Shown here piece after piece: positions 43,927-53,500 of a DNA stretch of 64,000 nucleotides. The notes below the pieces were generated by a model. That model made no database searches. It worked only from the letters and a program-made list of their open reading frames with translations, and had not been told where the DNA came from. Position 1 is the stretch's first letter. Every line of letters starts with the position of its first letter. Position numbers and translations under genes: made by a program. Origin of the DNA: Pseudarthrobacter oxydans (GTDB taxonomy: Bacteria > Actinomycetota > Actinomycetes > Actinomycetales > Micrococcaceae); assembly GCF_030812335.1 (NCBI RefSeq), contig NZ_JAUSSN010000004.1, forward strand, positions 62,001 to 126,000, given 5' to 3'.

Positions 43927-44355
43927 ATGACTGACATGTTCCTCGAGAAGTTCCGCGCGCTTGTTCCGAAGTATCTCGAAGACGAATGGCAGGAAGAGGA
44001 TGGCCTCGAGGCCGAGGAGCTGGACGAGGCCCTCGCCGAGCACCAGTTCCAGGTGCCGCAGGTGCTGCGGGAGTTCTACCTCGCGGTCGGCGGCTGCGAG
44101 GACATCATGGAGGCGTACCACTACTTCTGGGACCCCGAAGAGCTCGAAGTTGATGACGAAGGCTTCCTCATGTTCCTCGAGGACGAGGAAGAACAGTTCA
44201 CCTGGGGTTTCCGGGTCGGCGACCTCAGTGTCCCGGATCCGATCGTGTACCGCCGCAACAACGCCCGCGGCCAGTGGAAGAGCGAAGAGGGCACGTTCTC
44301 CGAGTTCGTCTTCGACATGTTCGAGTGGGCCTTCAACGACGAGGACGAGGACTAA
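43927..44355 (+). CDS. SMI1/KNR4 (SUKH)-like protein
   Basis: 142 residues, very acidic. The segment QVPQVLREFYLAVGGCEDIM followed by a Trp-containing strand and FLEDEEEQFTWGFRVGD matches the SUKH fold (SMI1/KNR4 superfamily), found in contact-dependent toxin immunity proteins and in housekeeping proteins. No toxin gene is adjacent, so an orphan or regulatory role is possible. ATG at 43927 with a TAGGAT box 8 nt upstream. The C-terminus EWAFNDEDED is almost wholly acidic. Confidence 0.75.
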   Translation: MTDMFLEKFRALVPKYLEDEWQEEDGLEAEELDEALAEHQFQVPQVLREFYLAVGGCEDIMEAYHYFWDPEELEVDDEGFLMFLEDEEEQFTWGFRVGDLSVPDPIVYRRNNARGQWKSEEGTFSEFVFDMFEWAFNDEDED

Positions 44356-44480
44356 GCCCCGGGCCCCCGGGCCACCGCCACGCCGGCCGGCGGATTCTCC
44401 CCACCTTTGACTGGCACAGCCCGTGTGTTGCCCCGAACCGCCGGGGATCCCGGCCGGCGGGAAGCCGAAAGTGGGGAATC

Positions 44481-45329
44481 TCAGCGCACCACCCGGCCCC
44501 GCAGAACCTGCCACACTTCCCGGACGATCTTCTGCGGGTTGTAGACAACGTCCTGGTACCCGTACCGGAGTACGGCGTAGCCGGCGATTGTGCTGGCATT
44601 GTTCCTCAGCCGGTCTTTCTTGACCTGCCGGGCTTCCAGGTGCGTGCCTCCATCGATCTCCACGATGAGGAAGCCTTCCAGCAGAAAATCCACGATGCCG
44701 ATTCCTGGCAGGTCCACCTGCGTCTGGGTGTAGATCCCTTCACTCCGGAACAGCAGCCTGGCCACAACTTCTATCGCAGAGTCCGCGGTTCCGTCGACTA
44801 GCTCCAGGACTCTGCGGGCCCCTCCGTTTCGATTTCCCGGAAGGCGTTGCCCGAGATAGCCGAGCGTGGTGCGGCCCTGCACCAGGGCGCTTTCCACCAT
44901 GACCGCGGCTTCCACGGCTGGCAGGCATCTCACGGCATGCAACAACGAGTCGGTCAGCCCGGCCACCGGGCGCGGAAACTCCGGCGGCACCACACTGCCA
45001 CGATGAACCACGACGCCGGCAGCCGAGCCATGCCGGCACAGAAGGTGCAGCCGCGCGGGGGCAAAAAGTCTCCAGAGCCCGTGGTGGGGGGCCGCCGAGG
45101 CGCAGCACAGCAGACCGTTGGCCAGGACGGCGGCAACGAGGTCCGGCTGCGCATCGTGCAGGGCCACTACTCCGTGCCGCAACCGCACCGCCTGCCCGGA
45201 AGCCAGGGTGTTTCTGATGGTTCGCTCGGTGAATCCGGCCTGCAACAGCGTCGCCGTCCGGGCCACCGAGCCGGCGTATCTCAAATACTCGGTGAGGTCC
45301 ATGCCTCCAGCAGACCCGGCGGTGCCCAC
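44481..45329 (-). CDS. AbiEi-like winged helix fused to a DUF559 nuclease-type domain
   Basis: 282 residues. The N-terminus resembles type IV antitoxin AbiEi DNA-binding domains (ARTATLLQAGFTERTIRNTL, then VRLRHGVVALHD). The C-terminus (about 190-275) is a Vsr/PD-(D/E)XK-like domain of the DUF559 kind: IGIVDFLLEGFLIVEIDGGTH, with KDRLRNNASTIAGYAVLRYG and a Gln-Asp segment after it. No AbiEii toxin is adjacent. Such orphans are frequent in Arthrobacter; function unknown. Start is either GTG 45329 or ATG 45302 (MDLTEYLRY), the latter with GGAGG too close. Confidence 0.78.
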   Translation of the reverse strand: MGTAGSAGGMDLTEYLRYAGSVARTATLLQAGFTERTIRNTLASGQAVRLRHGVVALHDAQPDLVAAVLANGLLCCASAAPHHGLWRLFAPARLHLLCRHGSAAGVVVHRGSVVPPEFPRPVAGLTDSLLHAVRCLPAVEAAVMVESALVQGRTTLGYLGQRLPGNRNGGARRVLELVDGTADSAIEVVARLLFRSEGIYTQTQVDLPGIGIVDFLLEGFLIVEIDGGTHLEARQVKKDRLRNNASTIAGYAVLRYGYQDVVYNPQKIVREVWQVLRGRVVR

Positions 45330-45510
45330 GTCGTAGAACCGGCAGTTGGACTATGTGGACAAACTCTCCGCCGAATTTCCCCACCTATCAGACACCCCAA
45401 CGGCGTGCCGCAGCGAAAGGCCCGGGGTTTGGTGATGGAAACGTTGAAACGTGGGGAAAGTCCATCAGGCGTCCCCGAACAATCGTGTGACACTGGATTT
45501 ACAGAATCCC

Positions 45511-45539
45511 TAGACAGCGTGACACTTCTGTCATATGCT
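45511..45539 (+). promoter_or_regulatory. candidate promoter of a short transcript
   Basis: TAGACA (45511-45516), 17-nt spacer, TATGCT (45534-45539), placed 5 nt before an ATG at 45545. GTGACACT occurs twice nearby (45487-45494 and 45519-45526). Confidence 0.5.
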
Positions 45540-45544
45540 CATTC

Positions 45545-45616
45545 ATGGGTTCACCAAATGCCTCCGGTGGATCTGATGCGAACGGAGAAATGGCCCCGGT
45601 TCGACGCAACGGATGA
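45545..45616 (+). CDS. candidate 23-residue small ORF
   Basis: Reads MGSPNASGGSDANGEMAPVR then RNG and TGA, directly behind a good -35/-10 pair, with no ribosome site, so it would be leaderless. Its second half runs into the hairpin at 45589-45645, so the transcript would be only about 100 nt. It may instead be a small RNA. The remainder of the 340-nt gap (45330-45510) shows no gene. Confidence 0.4.
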   Translation: MGSPNASGGSDANGEMAPVRRNG

Positions 45617-45645
45617 CTCGAAACGTTGCAGGAACCGGGGCCATT
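45589..45645. terminator. long interrupted hairpin at the 3' end of the polyprenyl synthase gene
   Basis: AATGGCCCCGGTTC (45589-45602) pairs with GAACCGGGGCCATT (45632-45645); inside it GCAACG (45606-45611) pairs with CGTTGC (45624-45629). It lies 24 nt past the polyprenyl synthase stop and may also end the short plus-strand transcript. Confidence 0.75.
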
Positions 45646-45669
45646 CCGTTTAAGCCGGAGCCCGTAGAG

Positions 45670-46770
45670 TCAGCTGGCGCGGTCCACCACGGCCAGCGCG
45701 AAGTTGGTCAGCGAGTCCTTCACGACACCCTCGGGCAGCGGCGCGAGCGCGGCAATGGCCTCCTGCGCCCAGGCGCGGGCCACCACCCAGGATTCCGCCG
45801 TCACAGGGTGCTCGCGCAGGCCGGCAACCGCGGCGGCGAGGGCCTCGTCGGAGCTGAGGTCGCCGTCGATGAGCTTCAGGAGCTCGACGGCGGACTGGTC
45901 GCCGTTCTCGGCCTTCTTGCGCAGCAGCAGCACGGGCAGGGTCGGCACGCCTTCGCGCAGGTCGGTGCCCGGGGACTTGCCGGACTTGACCTTGACGCCG
46001 GTGACGTCGATGACGTCGTCGGCGAGCTGGAAGGCGACGCCCACCTTTTCGCCGTACTCGACCAGCATCGGCTCGTAGGCCTCGTCGGCGCCGGAGAAGA
46101 TCGCGCCGAGCTGGCCGGAGGCGGCCACGAGCGAGCCGGTCTTGTCCGCGATGACCGACAGGTAGTGTTCCACCGGGTCCTCGTCCGGACGCGGGCCGAC
46201 GGTTTCGTGCAGCTGGCCCAGGCAGAGCCGCTCAAAGGTGCGGGCCTGGATGCCGAGGGCGCGGGAGCCGAGTTCGGAGACCAGGATGGAGGCGCGGGCA
46301 AAGATCAGGTCGCCGGTGAGGACCGCGACGGAGTTGCCCCAGACCTCGTGCGCCGTGGGGGCGCCGCGGCGGAACGGCGCGGAGTCCATCACGTCGTCGT
46401 GGTAGAGCGTCGCCAGGTGCGTCAGTTCGACGACGACGGCGGCCTGCACTACGGCGGGCCGGGAGGCGTCACCCAGGTGCGCGCAGAGCAAGGTCAGCAA
46501 GGGGCGGATGCGCTTGCCGCCGGCTTCCACGAGGTGGCGCGACGTCGCGTCAGCCAGCGGATCGGAGTTGGCGATGGCCTCGCGCAGCTTCTTCTCCACG
46601 CGGGCCAGGTTGGTGGTGATCGCCGGCCCCAGTTCGGGGTCGCCCGCGATCGCGGCAAAGCCGGCCGGCAGCTGCAATCCGGTGGCGATCGCGGTGGTGT
46701 TGAGGCTGGGCTCGGAGCTCGGCAGGCCGTGTCCGGCGTGCGTCCAGCTTTGGTCTGCAGAGTTGGTCAC
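45670..46770 (-). CDS. polyprenyl diphosphate synthase (menaquinone side chain)
   Basis: 366 residues, trans-prenyltransferase that elongates farnesyl or geranylgeranyl diphosphate. First aspartate-rich motif LYHDDVMD, second QLADDVIDV; GGKRIRPLLTLL and the catalytic Lys/Thr region SVIADKTGSLVAASG are present. Chain length cannot be read, but the operon with menG and the menJ-like reductase implies a hepta- to nonaprenyl chain for menaquinone. GTG start at 46770 overlaps the reductase stop (GTGA). A 30-residue N-terminal extension precedes the fold. Confidence 0.92.
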   Translation of the reverse strand: MTNSADQSWTHAGHGLPSSEPSLNTTAIATGLQLPAGFAAIAGDPELGPAITTNLARVEKKLREAIANSDPLADATSRHLVEAGGKRIRPLLTLLCAHLGDASRPAVVQAAVVVELTHLATLYHDDVMDSAPFRRGAPTAHEVWGNSVAVLTGDLIFARASILVSELGSRALGIQARTFERLCLGQLHETVGPRPDEDPVEHYLSVIADKTGSLVAASGQLGAIFSGADEAYEPMLVEYGEKVGVAFQLADDVIDVTGVKVKSGKSPGTDLREGVPTLPVLLLRKKAENGDQSAVELLKLIDGDLSSDEALAAAVAGLREHPVTAESWVVARAWAQEAIAALAPLPEGVVKDSLTNFALAVVDRAS

Positions 46771-48206
46771 GGGTTAACCCTAACTTTTGTTGCGGAAACC
46801 GCGGAGTTGGCGCCGGTGTGGGTCGGGGTGTCGCCGTGCGCAGGGGCGTCGCCGGAGGCCGGGCCGGCGTGCGCCGGGCCCGCACTGGCAGCGCCCGCAC
46901 CGGCAGCGTCCGCCCGGGCCAGGCCCTGGTTGGACGTCGCCGGGACCAGCGATTCGAGCACCCGGATGACGCGGTCCTCGAAGCCCTTGGCCGCGGGATC
47001 GGTCAGGTTGGCCAGCAGCCGCACCACAAAACGCATCAGCACAGGAATGGGCATGCCCGTCCGGAGGGCCAGTTTCATCACGGCCGGCTTGCCGATCAGG
47101 GCCGCGAAGGCGCGGCCCAGGGTGAAGTGCGAACCCCACTGGTCCCGCACGTAGTCCGCGTACCGCGACAGGTGCGCGTCGCCGTCGGCCGGGCCCCAGC
47201 CCGCGGAGGCCGAACGGGCGGCGCCGTCGATGATGAACTCGGCCGCGAACCGGGCCGACTCCATGGCGTAGGAGATGCCCTCGCCGTTGAACGGGGAGAC
47301 CATCCCGCCGGCGTCGCCGAGCAGCAGTAGCCCGGGCGAGTAGTGCGGGGTGCGGTTGAAGCCCATCGGTAGCGCGGCGCCGCGGATCTCGCCGACCTGG
47401 TTTTCCGGCGTGAAGCCCCATTCGGCGGGCATGCCGGCGGTCCATTCGCGCAGGACCTGCTTGTAGTCCAGCTTGCCGAATTCCTTGGACGAGTTCAGGA
47501 TGCCGAGGCCCACGTTGGAGGTGCCGTCGCCGACGCCGAACACCCAGCCGTAGCCGGGCAGCAGCTTGCCGTCGCGGCCGGGGAGCTCCAGCCAGCCTTC
47601 CATCCAGTCGTCGTCGTGCCGCGGGGAGGTGAAATAGGTGCGGACGGCGACGCCGAGCGGACGGTCGTCGCGCTTGCGGATCCCCAGCGACACGGCGGTG
47701 CGGCTGGAGTTCCCGTCAGCGGCGAGGACGACGTCGGCGGCGAAGTCGCGGGTCTCCCCCGTCTTGCGGCCGGACTCGTCCAGCAGGGCTGCGCGGACCC
47801 CGGTGACGCGGCCGTCGTCGGAGCGCAGGGCCTCGGTGACGCTGTGGCGTTCAAGCACGACGGCGCCCGCGGACTGGGCGTGCCGGGCCAGCTCCTCATC
47901 GAAGCCGAGCCGGGTGCGGATCAGGCCGTACTGCGGGAAGTCGGAGACCTCGGGCCAGGGCAGTTCGATGCTGCGGCCGCCGGCGAGCAGGCGCAGGCCC
48001 TTGTTGCGGCGCCAGCCGTCGGCTTCGGGGTGCGGCAGGCCGAGCTTCTGGATCTCGCGGACGGCGCGGGGGGTGAGCCCGTCGCCGCAGACCTTTTCCC
48101 GGGGGAAGCTGGTTTTCTCCAGCACCGTGACGTCGATGCCCGCCTGCGCCAGGTAGTAGGCGGCAGTGGATCCGGCCGGACCTGCTCCGACGATCAGTAC
48201 TTTCAC
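46767..48206 (-). CDS. menJ: geranylgeranyl reductase family protein (MenJ-like)
   Basis: 479 residues, flavoprotein of the digeranylgeranylglycerophospholipid/menaquinone reductase group. FAD site VLIVGAGPAGSTAAYYLAQA, PREKVCGDGLTPRAV and the GDAGGMVSPFNGEGISYAME segment are diagnostic. In mycobacteria MenJ saturates one isoprene unit of menaquinone; between menG and the prenyl synthase the same role is probable. The C-terminal 50 residues are an Ala/Gly/His-rich tail (ADAAGAGAASAGPAHAGPAS), another low-complexity extension. 12 nt after menG. Confidence 0.9.
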   Translation of the reverse strand: MKVLIVGAGPAGSTAAYYLAQAGIDVTVLEKTSFPREKVCGDGLTPRAVREIQKLGLPHPEADGWRRNKGLRLLAGGRSIELPWPEVSDFPQYGLIRTRLGFDEELARHAQSAGAVVLERHSVTEALRSDDGRVTGVRAALLDESGRKTGETRDFAADVVLAADGNSSRTAVSLGIRKRDDRPLGVAVRTYFTSPRHDDDWMEGWLELPGRDGKLLPGYGWVFGVGDGTSNVGLGILNSSKEFGKLDYKQVLREWTAGMPAEWGFTPENQVGEIRGAALPMGFNRTPHYSPGLLLLGDAGGMVSPFNGEGISYAMESARFAAEFIIDGAARSASAGWGPADGDAHLSRYADYVRDQWGSHFTLGRAFAALIGKPAVMKLALRTGMPIPVLMRFVVRLLANLTDPAAKGFEDRVIRVLESLVPATSNQGLARADAAGAGAASAGPAHAGPASGDAPAHGDTPTHTGANSAVSATKVRVNP

Positions 48207-48218
48207 GGCGGCGACGAA

Positions 48219-49007
48219 CTAACGCGCGGGCCGGGTGATGTTGCGGCGCAGCTTCGCCACCGGTCCGGTGTGGGCGGCCAGCGCCGCGGCGGCCGCGGAG
48301 GGGCCGGCCTCGGCGCCGGGCTTGACGCCGCGGTGCACGGCGACGATGCCGCCGCTGAGGTTGCGGTAGGAAACCTTGTCCCAGCCGGCTTCCTGCAGCC
48401 AGGCCGCGAGGTGGTCCTGGTCCGGCCAGGCACGGATGGACTCGGCGAGGTAGACGTAGGCGTCCGGGTTGGAAGAGACCTTGACGGCGATCGCGGGCAG
48501 CGCGCGCATCAGGTACTCGGTGTACATGGTCCGCCACAGCGGCACCACGGGCTGGGAGAACTCGGCGATGACCAGCTTGCCGCCGGGCTTGGTGACCCGG
48601 AGCATCTCGGCCAGGGCCTTCTTCGGCTCGTTGACGTTGCGCAGGCCGAAGGAGATGGTGCTGGCATCGAAGGTGTTGTCCGCGAAGGGCAGGCGCGTGG
48701 CGTCCCCGGCGATGAAGTCGATGTCGGGGCGGCGACGCTTGCCGACCTTGAGCATGCCCAGCGAGAAATCGCAGGCGATCACATCTATGCCGGCGTCGGC
48801 ATATGGTTCGCTGGAGGTGCCTGTGCCGGCGGCGAGATCGAGCACCCGCTGGCCGGGCTTCACATCCATGGCTTCGACCACAACCTTGCGCCAACGGCGC
48901 GTCTGCCCCATCGACAGGACATCGTTGACGACGTCGTATTTGGGGGCGACGTCGTCAAACATCGTGGCTACTTCGTCCGGACGCTTATCCAAGGATGCTC
49001 GGTTCAC
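48219..49007 (-). CDS. menG: demethylmenaquinone methyltransferase
   Basis: 262 residues, SAM-dependent C-methylation, the last step of menaquinone synthesis. [20 protein letters not shown], the SAM loop [16 protein letters not shown] and the family signature [19 protein letters not shown] are all present. GTG start at 49007. A short Ala-rich insertion ([14 protein letters not shown]) precedes the basic C-terminus. Heads the menG-menJ-prenyl synthase operon and is divergent from menF across 129 nt. Confidence 0.95.
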   Translation of the reverse strand: MNRASLDKRPDEVATMFDDVAPKYDVVNDVLSMGQTRRWRKVVVEAMDVKPGQRVLDLAAGTGTSSEPYADAGIDVIACDFSLGMLKVGKRRRPDIDFIAGDATRLPFADNTFDASTISFGLRNVNEPKKALAEMLRVTKPGGKLVIAEFSQPVVPLWRTMYTEYLMRALPAIAVKVSSNPDAYVYLAESIRAWPDQDHLAAWLQEAGWDKVSYRNLSGGIVAVHRGVKPGAEAGPSAAAAALAAHTGPVAKLRRNITRPAR

Positions 49008-49136
49008 CCTTACAGTGTCTCAAATGATCAGCACACACCCTAACCACGCCTGAACTGGGGCTGAACCGGGCGTCCGTGGCGCCGTGTTGTGCCTGCGGCG
49101 GGGCCTCCGGCGCGTCGGGAGTAGTGTGGTCTCACT

Positions 49137-50669
49137 ATGACGAGCGCGTTCCGAACCTTGACAGTCCCCCTCGATGCAGAATCATTCCCCGGGGGGCTGC
49201 CGTCGTTTCTGGTCCGGGACGACCTCCTCTGCTGGACCCGCCGCGAAGCCGGCCTGGTCGGCTTCGGCGAGGTGGCCCGGTTCACCGCCACGGGACCCGA
49301 GCGTTTCCTCGAGGCGGACATCTGGTGGCGCCACCTGGTCATCGAGGCCGAGATCGACGACCCCGTCGGCTGGCCCGGCACCGGCCCCGTCGCCTTCGGC
49401 TCGTTCGCCTTCTCCAAAGCCTCCGCGCACGAATCGCGCCTGATCGTGCCCGAAATCGTTGTCGGGCTGCGTGACGGCAAGGCCTGGCTCACCCAGATGA
49501 CGTTCGACGACGGCGACCTCACCGAAGCGGGCGCCCGCGCCGCCCTGGACCGCTGGCTCAGCGGCGGGAACGCTGGTGCGGGCGGCAACGTCGGTGCCGG
49601 CGGCAGTGCTGGTGCTGGCAGCATGGCGGACGGCACGCTCCTTGCCCGTGGCACGCTTGTTGACCGCCCCCTGGTTGACGCCACCCTGACTGCGGGCCCG
49701 ACGCCGGGAACCGGCTCCGTTATGGACGGCACCGCCGCGATCGGCACAGCCGGGGACGGCACCGCCGGGACCTCCGCCGCGCCGGCGGGCGGCGCCGTCG
49801 TGCGCCCCATGCCGCTGGCCGCCGGGGCCACCCTGCACACCGGGTCGCTCAGCGAAGAAGACTGGATGGCGGCCGTCGCCGCGGGCGTGGCGGAGATCCG
49901 CACCGGGGCGCTGGAGAAGCTTGTACTGGCCCGCGACATCGTGGCCACCGTCCCGGCCGGGGTGAACGCCGCCGAAATCCTCCGCCAGCTCGCCGTCCGC
50001 TACCGCGAATGCTGGACTTACGGGGTGGACGGGCTCGTCGGCGCGACACCGGAGATGCTGATCCAGGTCGAGGGCCGCACCGCGCAGGCGCGGGTCCTGG
50101 CCGGCACCCTGGACCGCCGCGACGCCGACGGCATGGACGGCTCGCCGCTGGAGTTCGCCGAGCGGGTGCTGGCCGGATCCGAGAAACAGCGGCACGAACA
50201 CGACATCGCCATCCAGTCCCTGACCACGCAGCTGGCACCGTTCTCGGAGGCGATGAACGCGCACAGCGAACCCTTCATCCTGGAGCTGCCCAACGTCTGG
50301 CACCTCGCCTCGGATGTGAAGGCGGAACTCGCCGAGGTCGAAGGCCACGTGCCCACCTGCCTCGCGCTGATCAACGCCCTGCATCCCACGGCGGCGGTCT
50401 GCGGCACACCAACCCAAGTCGCGGGCGCGCTGATCCGCAAGCTGGAGCACCTGGACCGCGGGCCGTACGCCGGACCGGTCGGCTGGCTCGACGCGGCCGG
50501 CAACGGCGAATGGGGCATCGCGCTGCGCGGCGCCGTCATCGAGTCCCCGGAGACCGTGCGGCTGTACGCCGGCTGCGGCGTCGTCGAGGGCTCGGTTCCG
50601 GAAGCCGAGCTCGCGGAAACCTGGGCGAAGTTCCGGCCGATGCTGGAGTCCCTCGGCATCAACAGCTAG
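49137..50669 (+). CDS. menF: isochorismate synthase MenF
   Basis: 510 residues, chorismate to isochorismate, first committed step to menaquinone. The chorismate-binding domain covers about 240-505, with VGATPEMLIQVEGRTAQARV, GSEKQRHEHDIAIQSLTTQL, HLASDVKAELAEV, LHPTAAVCGTPTQVA and WGIALRGAVI. Residues about 142-222 are a Gly/Ala/Thr-rich insertion (NAGAGGNVGAGGSAGAGS and repeats), not part of the fold. ATG at 49137 has a TAGTGT box 9 nt upstream, fitting a leaderless mRNA. Divergent from menG. Confidence 0.93.
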   Translation: MTSAFRTLTVPLDAESFPGGLPSFLVRDDLLCWTRREAGLVGFGEVARFTATGPERFLEADIWWRHLVIEAEIDDPVGWPGTGPVAFGSFAFSKASAHESRLIVPEIVVGLRDGKAWLTQMTFDDGDLTEAGARAALDRWLSGGNAGAGGNVGAGGSAGAGSMADGTLLARGTLVDRPLVDATLTAGPTPGTGSVMDGTAAIGTAGDGTAGTSAAPAGGAVVRPMPLAAGATLHTGSLSEEDWMAAVAAGVAEIRTGALEKLVLARDIVATVPAGVNAAEILRQLAVRYRECWTYGVDGLVGATPEMLIQVEGRTAQARVLAGTLDRRDADGMDGSPLEFAERVLAGSEKQRHEHDIAIQSLTTQLAPFSEAMNAHSEPFILELPNVWHLASDVKAELAEVEGHVPTCLALINALHPTAAVCGTPTQVAGALIRKLEHLDRGPYAGPVGWLDAAGNGEWGIALRGAVIESPETVRLYAGCGVVEGSVPEAELAETWAKFRPMLESLGINS

Positions 50670-50738
50670 AGTCCGGAATAGGAGACACCTCCCGCCCGCG
50701 GGGGCTTGCACTAGTGTCATCAATAGTTATCCAATGGT

Positions 50739-50751
50739 GAAACTAAGTTTC
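50739..50751. promoter_or_regulatory. candidate operator at the amino acid ABC promoter
   Basis: Perfect dyad GAAACTAAGTTTC. It falls where a transcript from the upstream TTGCAC/TATCCA pair (50706-50711, 50728-50733) would begin. A repressor site is possible; the regulator is unknown. Confidence 0.4.
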
Positions 50752-50832
50752 CTGTGATGCACATCTCGTATTCGGCGTTACACTATAAGCCGACTAAGTC
50801 ACGTCTGCTCCTGCAACAAGAGGTAAAAAACC

Positions 50833-51636
50833 ATGCAGCTCAAGTCCCTCGCCTCGGCAAAGGTGGCCGCCAAGGCAGCCGCACTCCTCGCCGCCGGCGC
50901 CCTCACGCTCACGGCCTGCGGCGGCGGTTCGACCCCCGCAGCCACCTCCGAAGGCGGCATCCAGCTCATCAACGCCGGCAAGCTGACCGTCTGCTCGGAT
51001 GTGCCCTACGAGCCGTTCGAATTCCAGCAGGACGGCAAGATCGTCGGCTTCGACATGGACATCGCCGCCGAGGTGGCCAAGGACATGAAGGCCGAACTCA
51101 GTGTCGTCGACAGCTCCTTCGAGGCCATCGAGACCGGTACCGCGCTGACCCAGTGCGACGTCTCCATCTCCTCCATTTCCATCACGGACACCCGCAAGTC
51201 GGTCATGGACTTCTCCGACCCGTACCTCGACGACGACCTGACCCTCGTGGCCAGCGAGGCGTCAGGCATTACCAACATCGACGGCGCCAAGGGCAAGAAG
51301 GTCGGCGTCCAGCAGGCCACCACCGGCGCCCAGTACGCGAAGGATCAGGGCCTCGACGCGCAGCAGTTCGAGGACACCGGACTCCTGGTCCAGGCACTCA
51401 AGGCCGGCACCATCGACGCCGCCCTGGGCAACCAGTCCGTCCTCGGCTACGCCATCAAGGATGACTCCAATTTCAAGCGCGTGGAGAACTACGCCACCGG
51501 TGAAAAGCTGGGCATCGCCATCAAGAAGGGCAACACCGCCATGGCCACCCAGGTCAACGGCACGCTCAAGCGCCTGACCGACGACGGCACCTTGGCAAAG
51601 TTCGAGACCACCTGGTTCGGCGAACCCTCCAAGTAG
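50833..51636 (+). CDS. polar amino acid ABC transporter substrate-binding lipoprotein
   Basis: 267 residues. Signal peptide ending in the lipobox LTAC (Cys near residue 30), then a family 3 solute-binding domain: LTVCSDVPYEPFEFQQDGKI, VGFDMDIAAEVAKDM, DVSISSISITDTRKSVMDFS. The exact amino acid (glutamine, arginine, cystine or other) cannot be told. AGAGG 8 nt before ATG 50833. First gene of a three-gene ABC operon; a hairpin after it may keep its expression above that of the permease. Confidence 0.92.
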   Translation: MQLKSLASAKVAAKAAALLAAGALTLTACGGGSTPAATSEGGIQLINAGKLTVCSDVPYEPFEFQQDGKIVGFDMDIAAEVAKDMKAELSVVDSSFEAIETGTALTQCDVSISSISITDTRKSVMDFSDPYLDDDLTLVASEASGITNIDGAKGKKVGVQQATTGAQYAKDQGLDAQQFEDTGLLVQALKAGTIDAALGNQSVLGYAIKDDSNFKRVENYATGEKLGIAIKKGNTAMATQVNGTLKRLTDDGTLAKFETTWFGEPSK

Positions 51637-51660
51637 CACCCGGCCTGAGACCTACGCAGT

Positions 51661-51702
51661 TGAGGCCCCGTACCGCTGTACAACAGTCCGTACGGGGCCT
51701 CA
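51661..51702 (+). terminator. intercistronic hairpin (attenuating)
   Basis: TGAGGCCCCGTAC (51661-51673) pairs with GTACGGGGCCTCA (51690-51702) around a 16-nt loop. Only a weak T tail follows. Position between binding protein and permease genes fits partial termination. Confidence 0.7.
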
Positions 51703-51729
51703 TCTGCGCGAAACGAATGTGAGAACACC

Positions 51730-52521
51730 ATGGCAATGACCGCACGTCAACGAGCCAAAGTCAGCCTGTACGTCCAGGCCGGAATCTTTGTGGTGGCCGT
51801 GATCGCCCTGATCCTGGCCACGGACTGGGAGACCATCAGCAACAGCGTCTTCAACTTCGCCAAGGTCGGCCCGATGTTCCCGGACATCATCCTGGTGGGC
51901 CTGAAGAACACCCTGATCTACACCGCCCTGGGCTTCATCGTGGGCCTGTCCGGCGGCCTGCTGCTGGCGCTGATGAAGCTCTCCTCGTTCCCGCTGTACC
52001 GCTGGATCGCCACCGGCTACATCGAGTTCTTCCGCGGCGTCCCGGCCCTGCTGGTGTTCATCGCGTTCGGCTACGGCGTGCCGCTGGCCTTCGGTGTCTC
52101 CTGGAACGTGACCGTGGTGGCCATGGTCTCGCTCGGCATGGTGGCCGCGGCCTACATCGCCGAAACCCTGCGCGCCGGCCTGCAGGCCGTGCCGAAGGGC
52201 CAGATGGAGGCCGCCCGTTCCCTGGGCATGCCGCAGTGGCGGGCGATGATCTCCATCGTCATCCCGCAGGCCTTCCGGATCGTCCTGCCGCCGCTGACCA
52301 ACGAGGTCATCCTGCTGACCAAGGACTCCTCGCTGATCTACGTGCTGGGCCTGACCGCCTCGCAGTACGAGCTCACGAAGTTCGGCCGCGACGGCATCTC
52401 CAGCCTCGGCGCGGGTCTGACCCCGCTCCTGATCGCCGGCGCCCTCTACCTGGTGATCACCATCCCGCTGAGCCTCTTGGCCCGGAAGTTCGAAAGCCGC
52501 TCCGCGCGGACGAAGCGATAG
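51730..52521 (+). CDS. amino acid ABC transporter permease
   Basis: 263 residues, five to six membrane helices, HisM/GlnP type. The EAA loop is [21 protein letters not shown], and [20 protein letters not shown] plus [20 protein letters not shown] are typical of polar amino acid permeases. Only one permease gene is present, so it probably works as a homodimer. ATG at 51730; a second in-frame ATG lies two codons on. The ATPase gene begins 12 nt after its stop. Confidence 0.92.
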   Translation: MAMTARQRAKVSLYVQAGIFVVAVIALILATDWETISNSVFNFAKVGPMFPDIILVGLKNTLIYTALGFIVGLSGGLLLALMKLSSFPLYRWIATGYIEFFRGVPALLVFIAFGYGVPLAFGVSWNVTVVAMVSLGMVAAAYIAETLRAGLQAVPKGQMEAARSLGMPQWRAMISIVIPQAFRIVLPPLTNEVILLTKDSSLIYVLGLTASQYELTKFGRDGISSLGAGLTPLLIAGALYLVITIPLSLLARKFESRSARTKR

Positions 52522-52532
52522 GCAGGACAGTC

Positions 52533-53336
<804 letters not shown>

Positions 53337-53406
53337 ATCCCTCCCCCGGCGCGCCACCTTGCGCGGCGCGTTACGCCTGGCGATGCGTGTTACGCCTGGT
53401 GATGCG

Positions 53407-53451
53407 CAAAAGCCCTGACGCTACCGGAATACGGCAGCGTCAGGGCTTTTG
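53407..53451 (+). terminator. Rho-independent terminator of the amino acid ABC operon
   Basis: A 16-bp perfect stem (CAAAAGCCCTGACGCT) with a 13-nt loop; the 3' arm ends in TTTTG. It can also serve the converging AbiEi-like gene. Confidence 0.9.
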
Positions 53452-53500
53452 TGCGTCATAAGGCAGGTTGCGGGTCATGAGGCAGGTTGCCGCGTCACTG

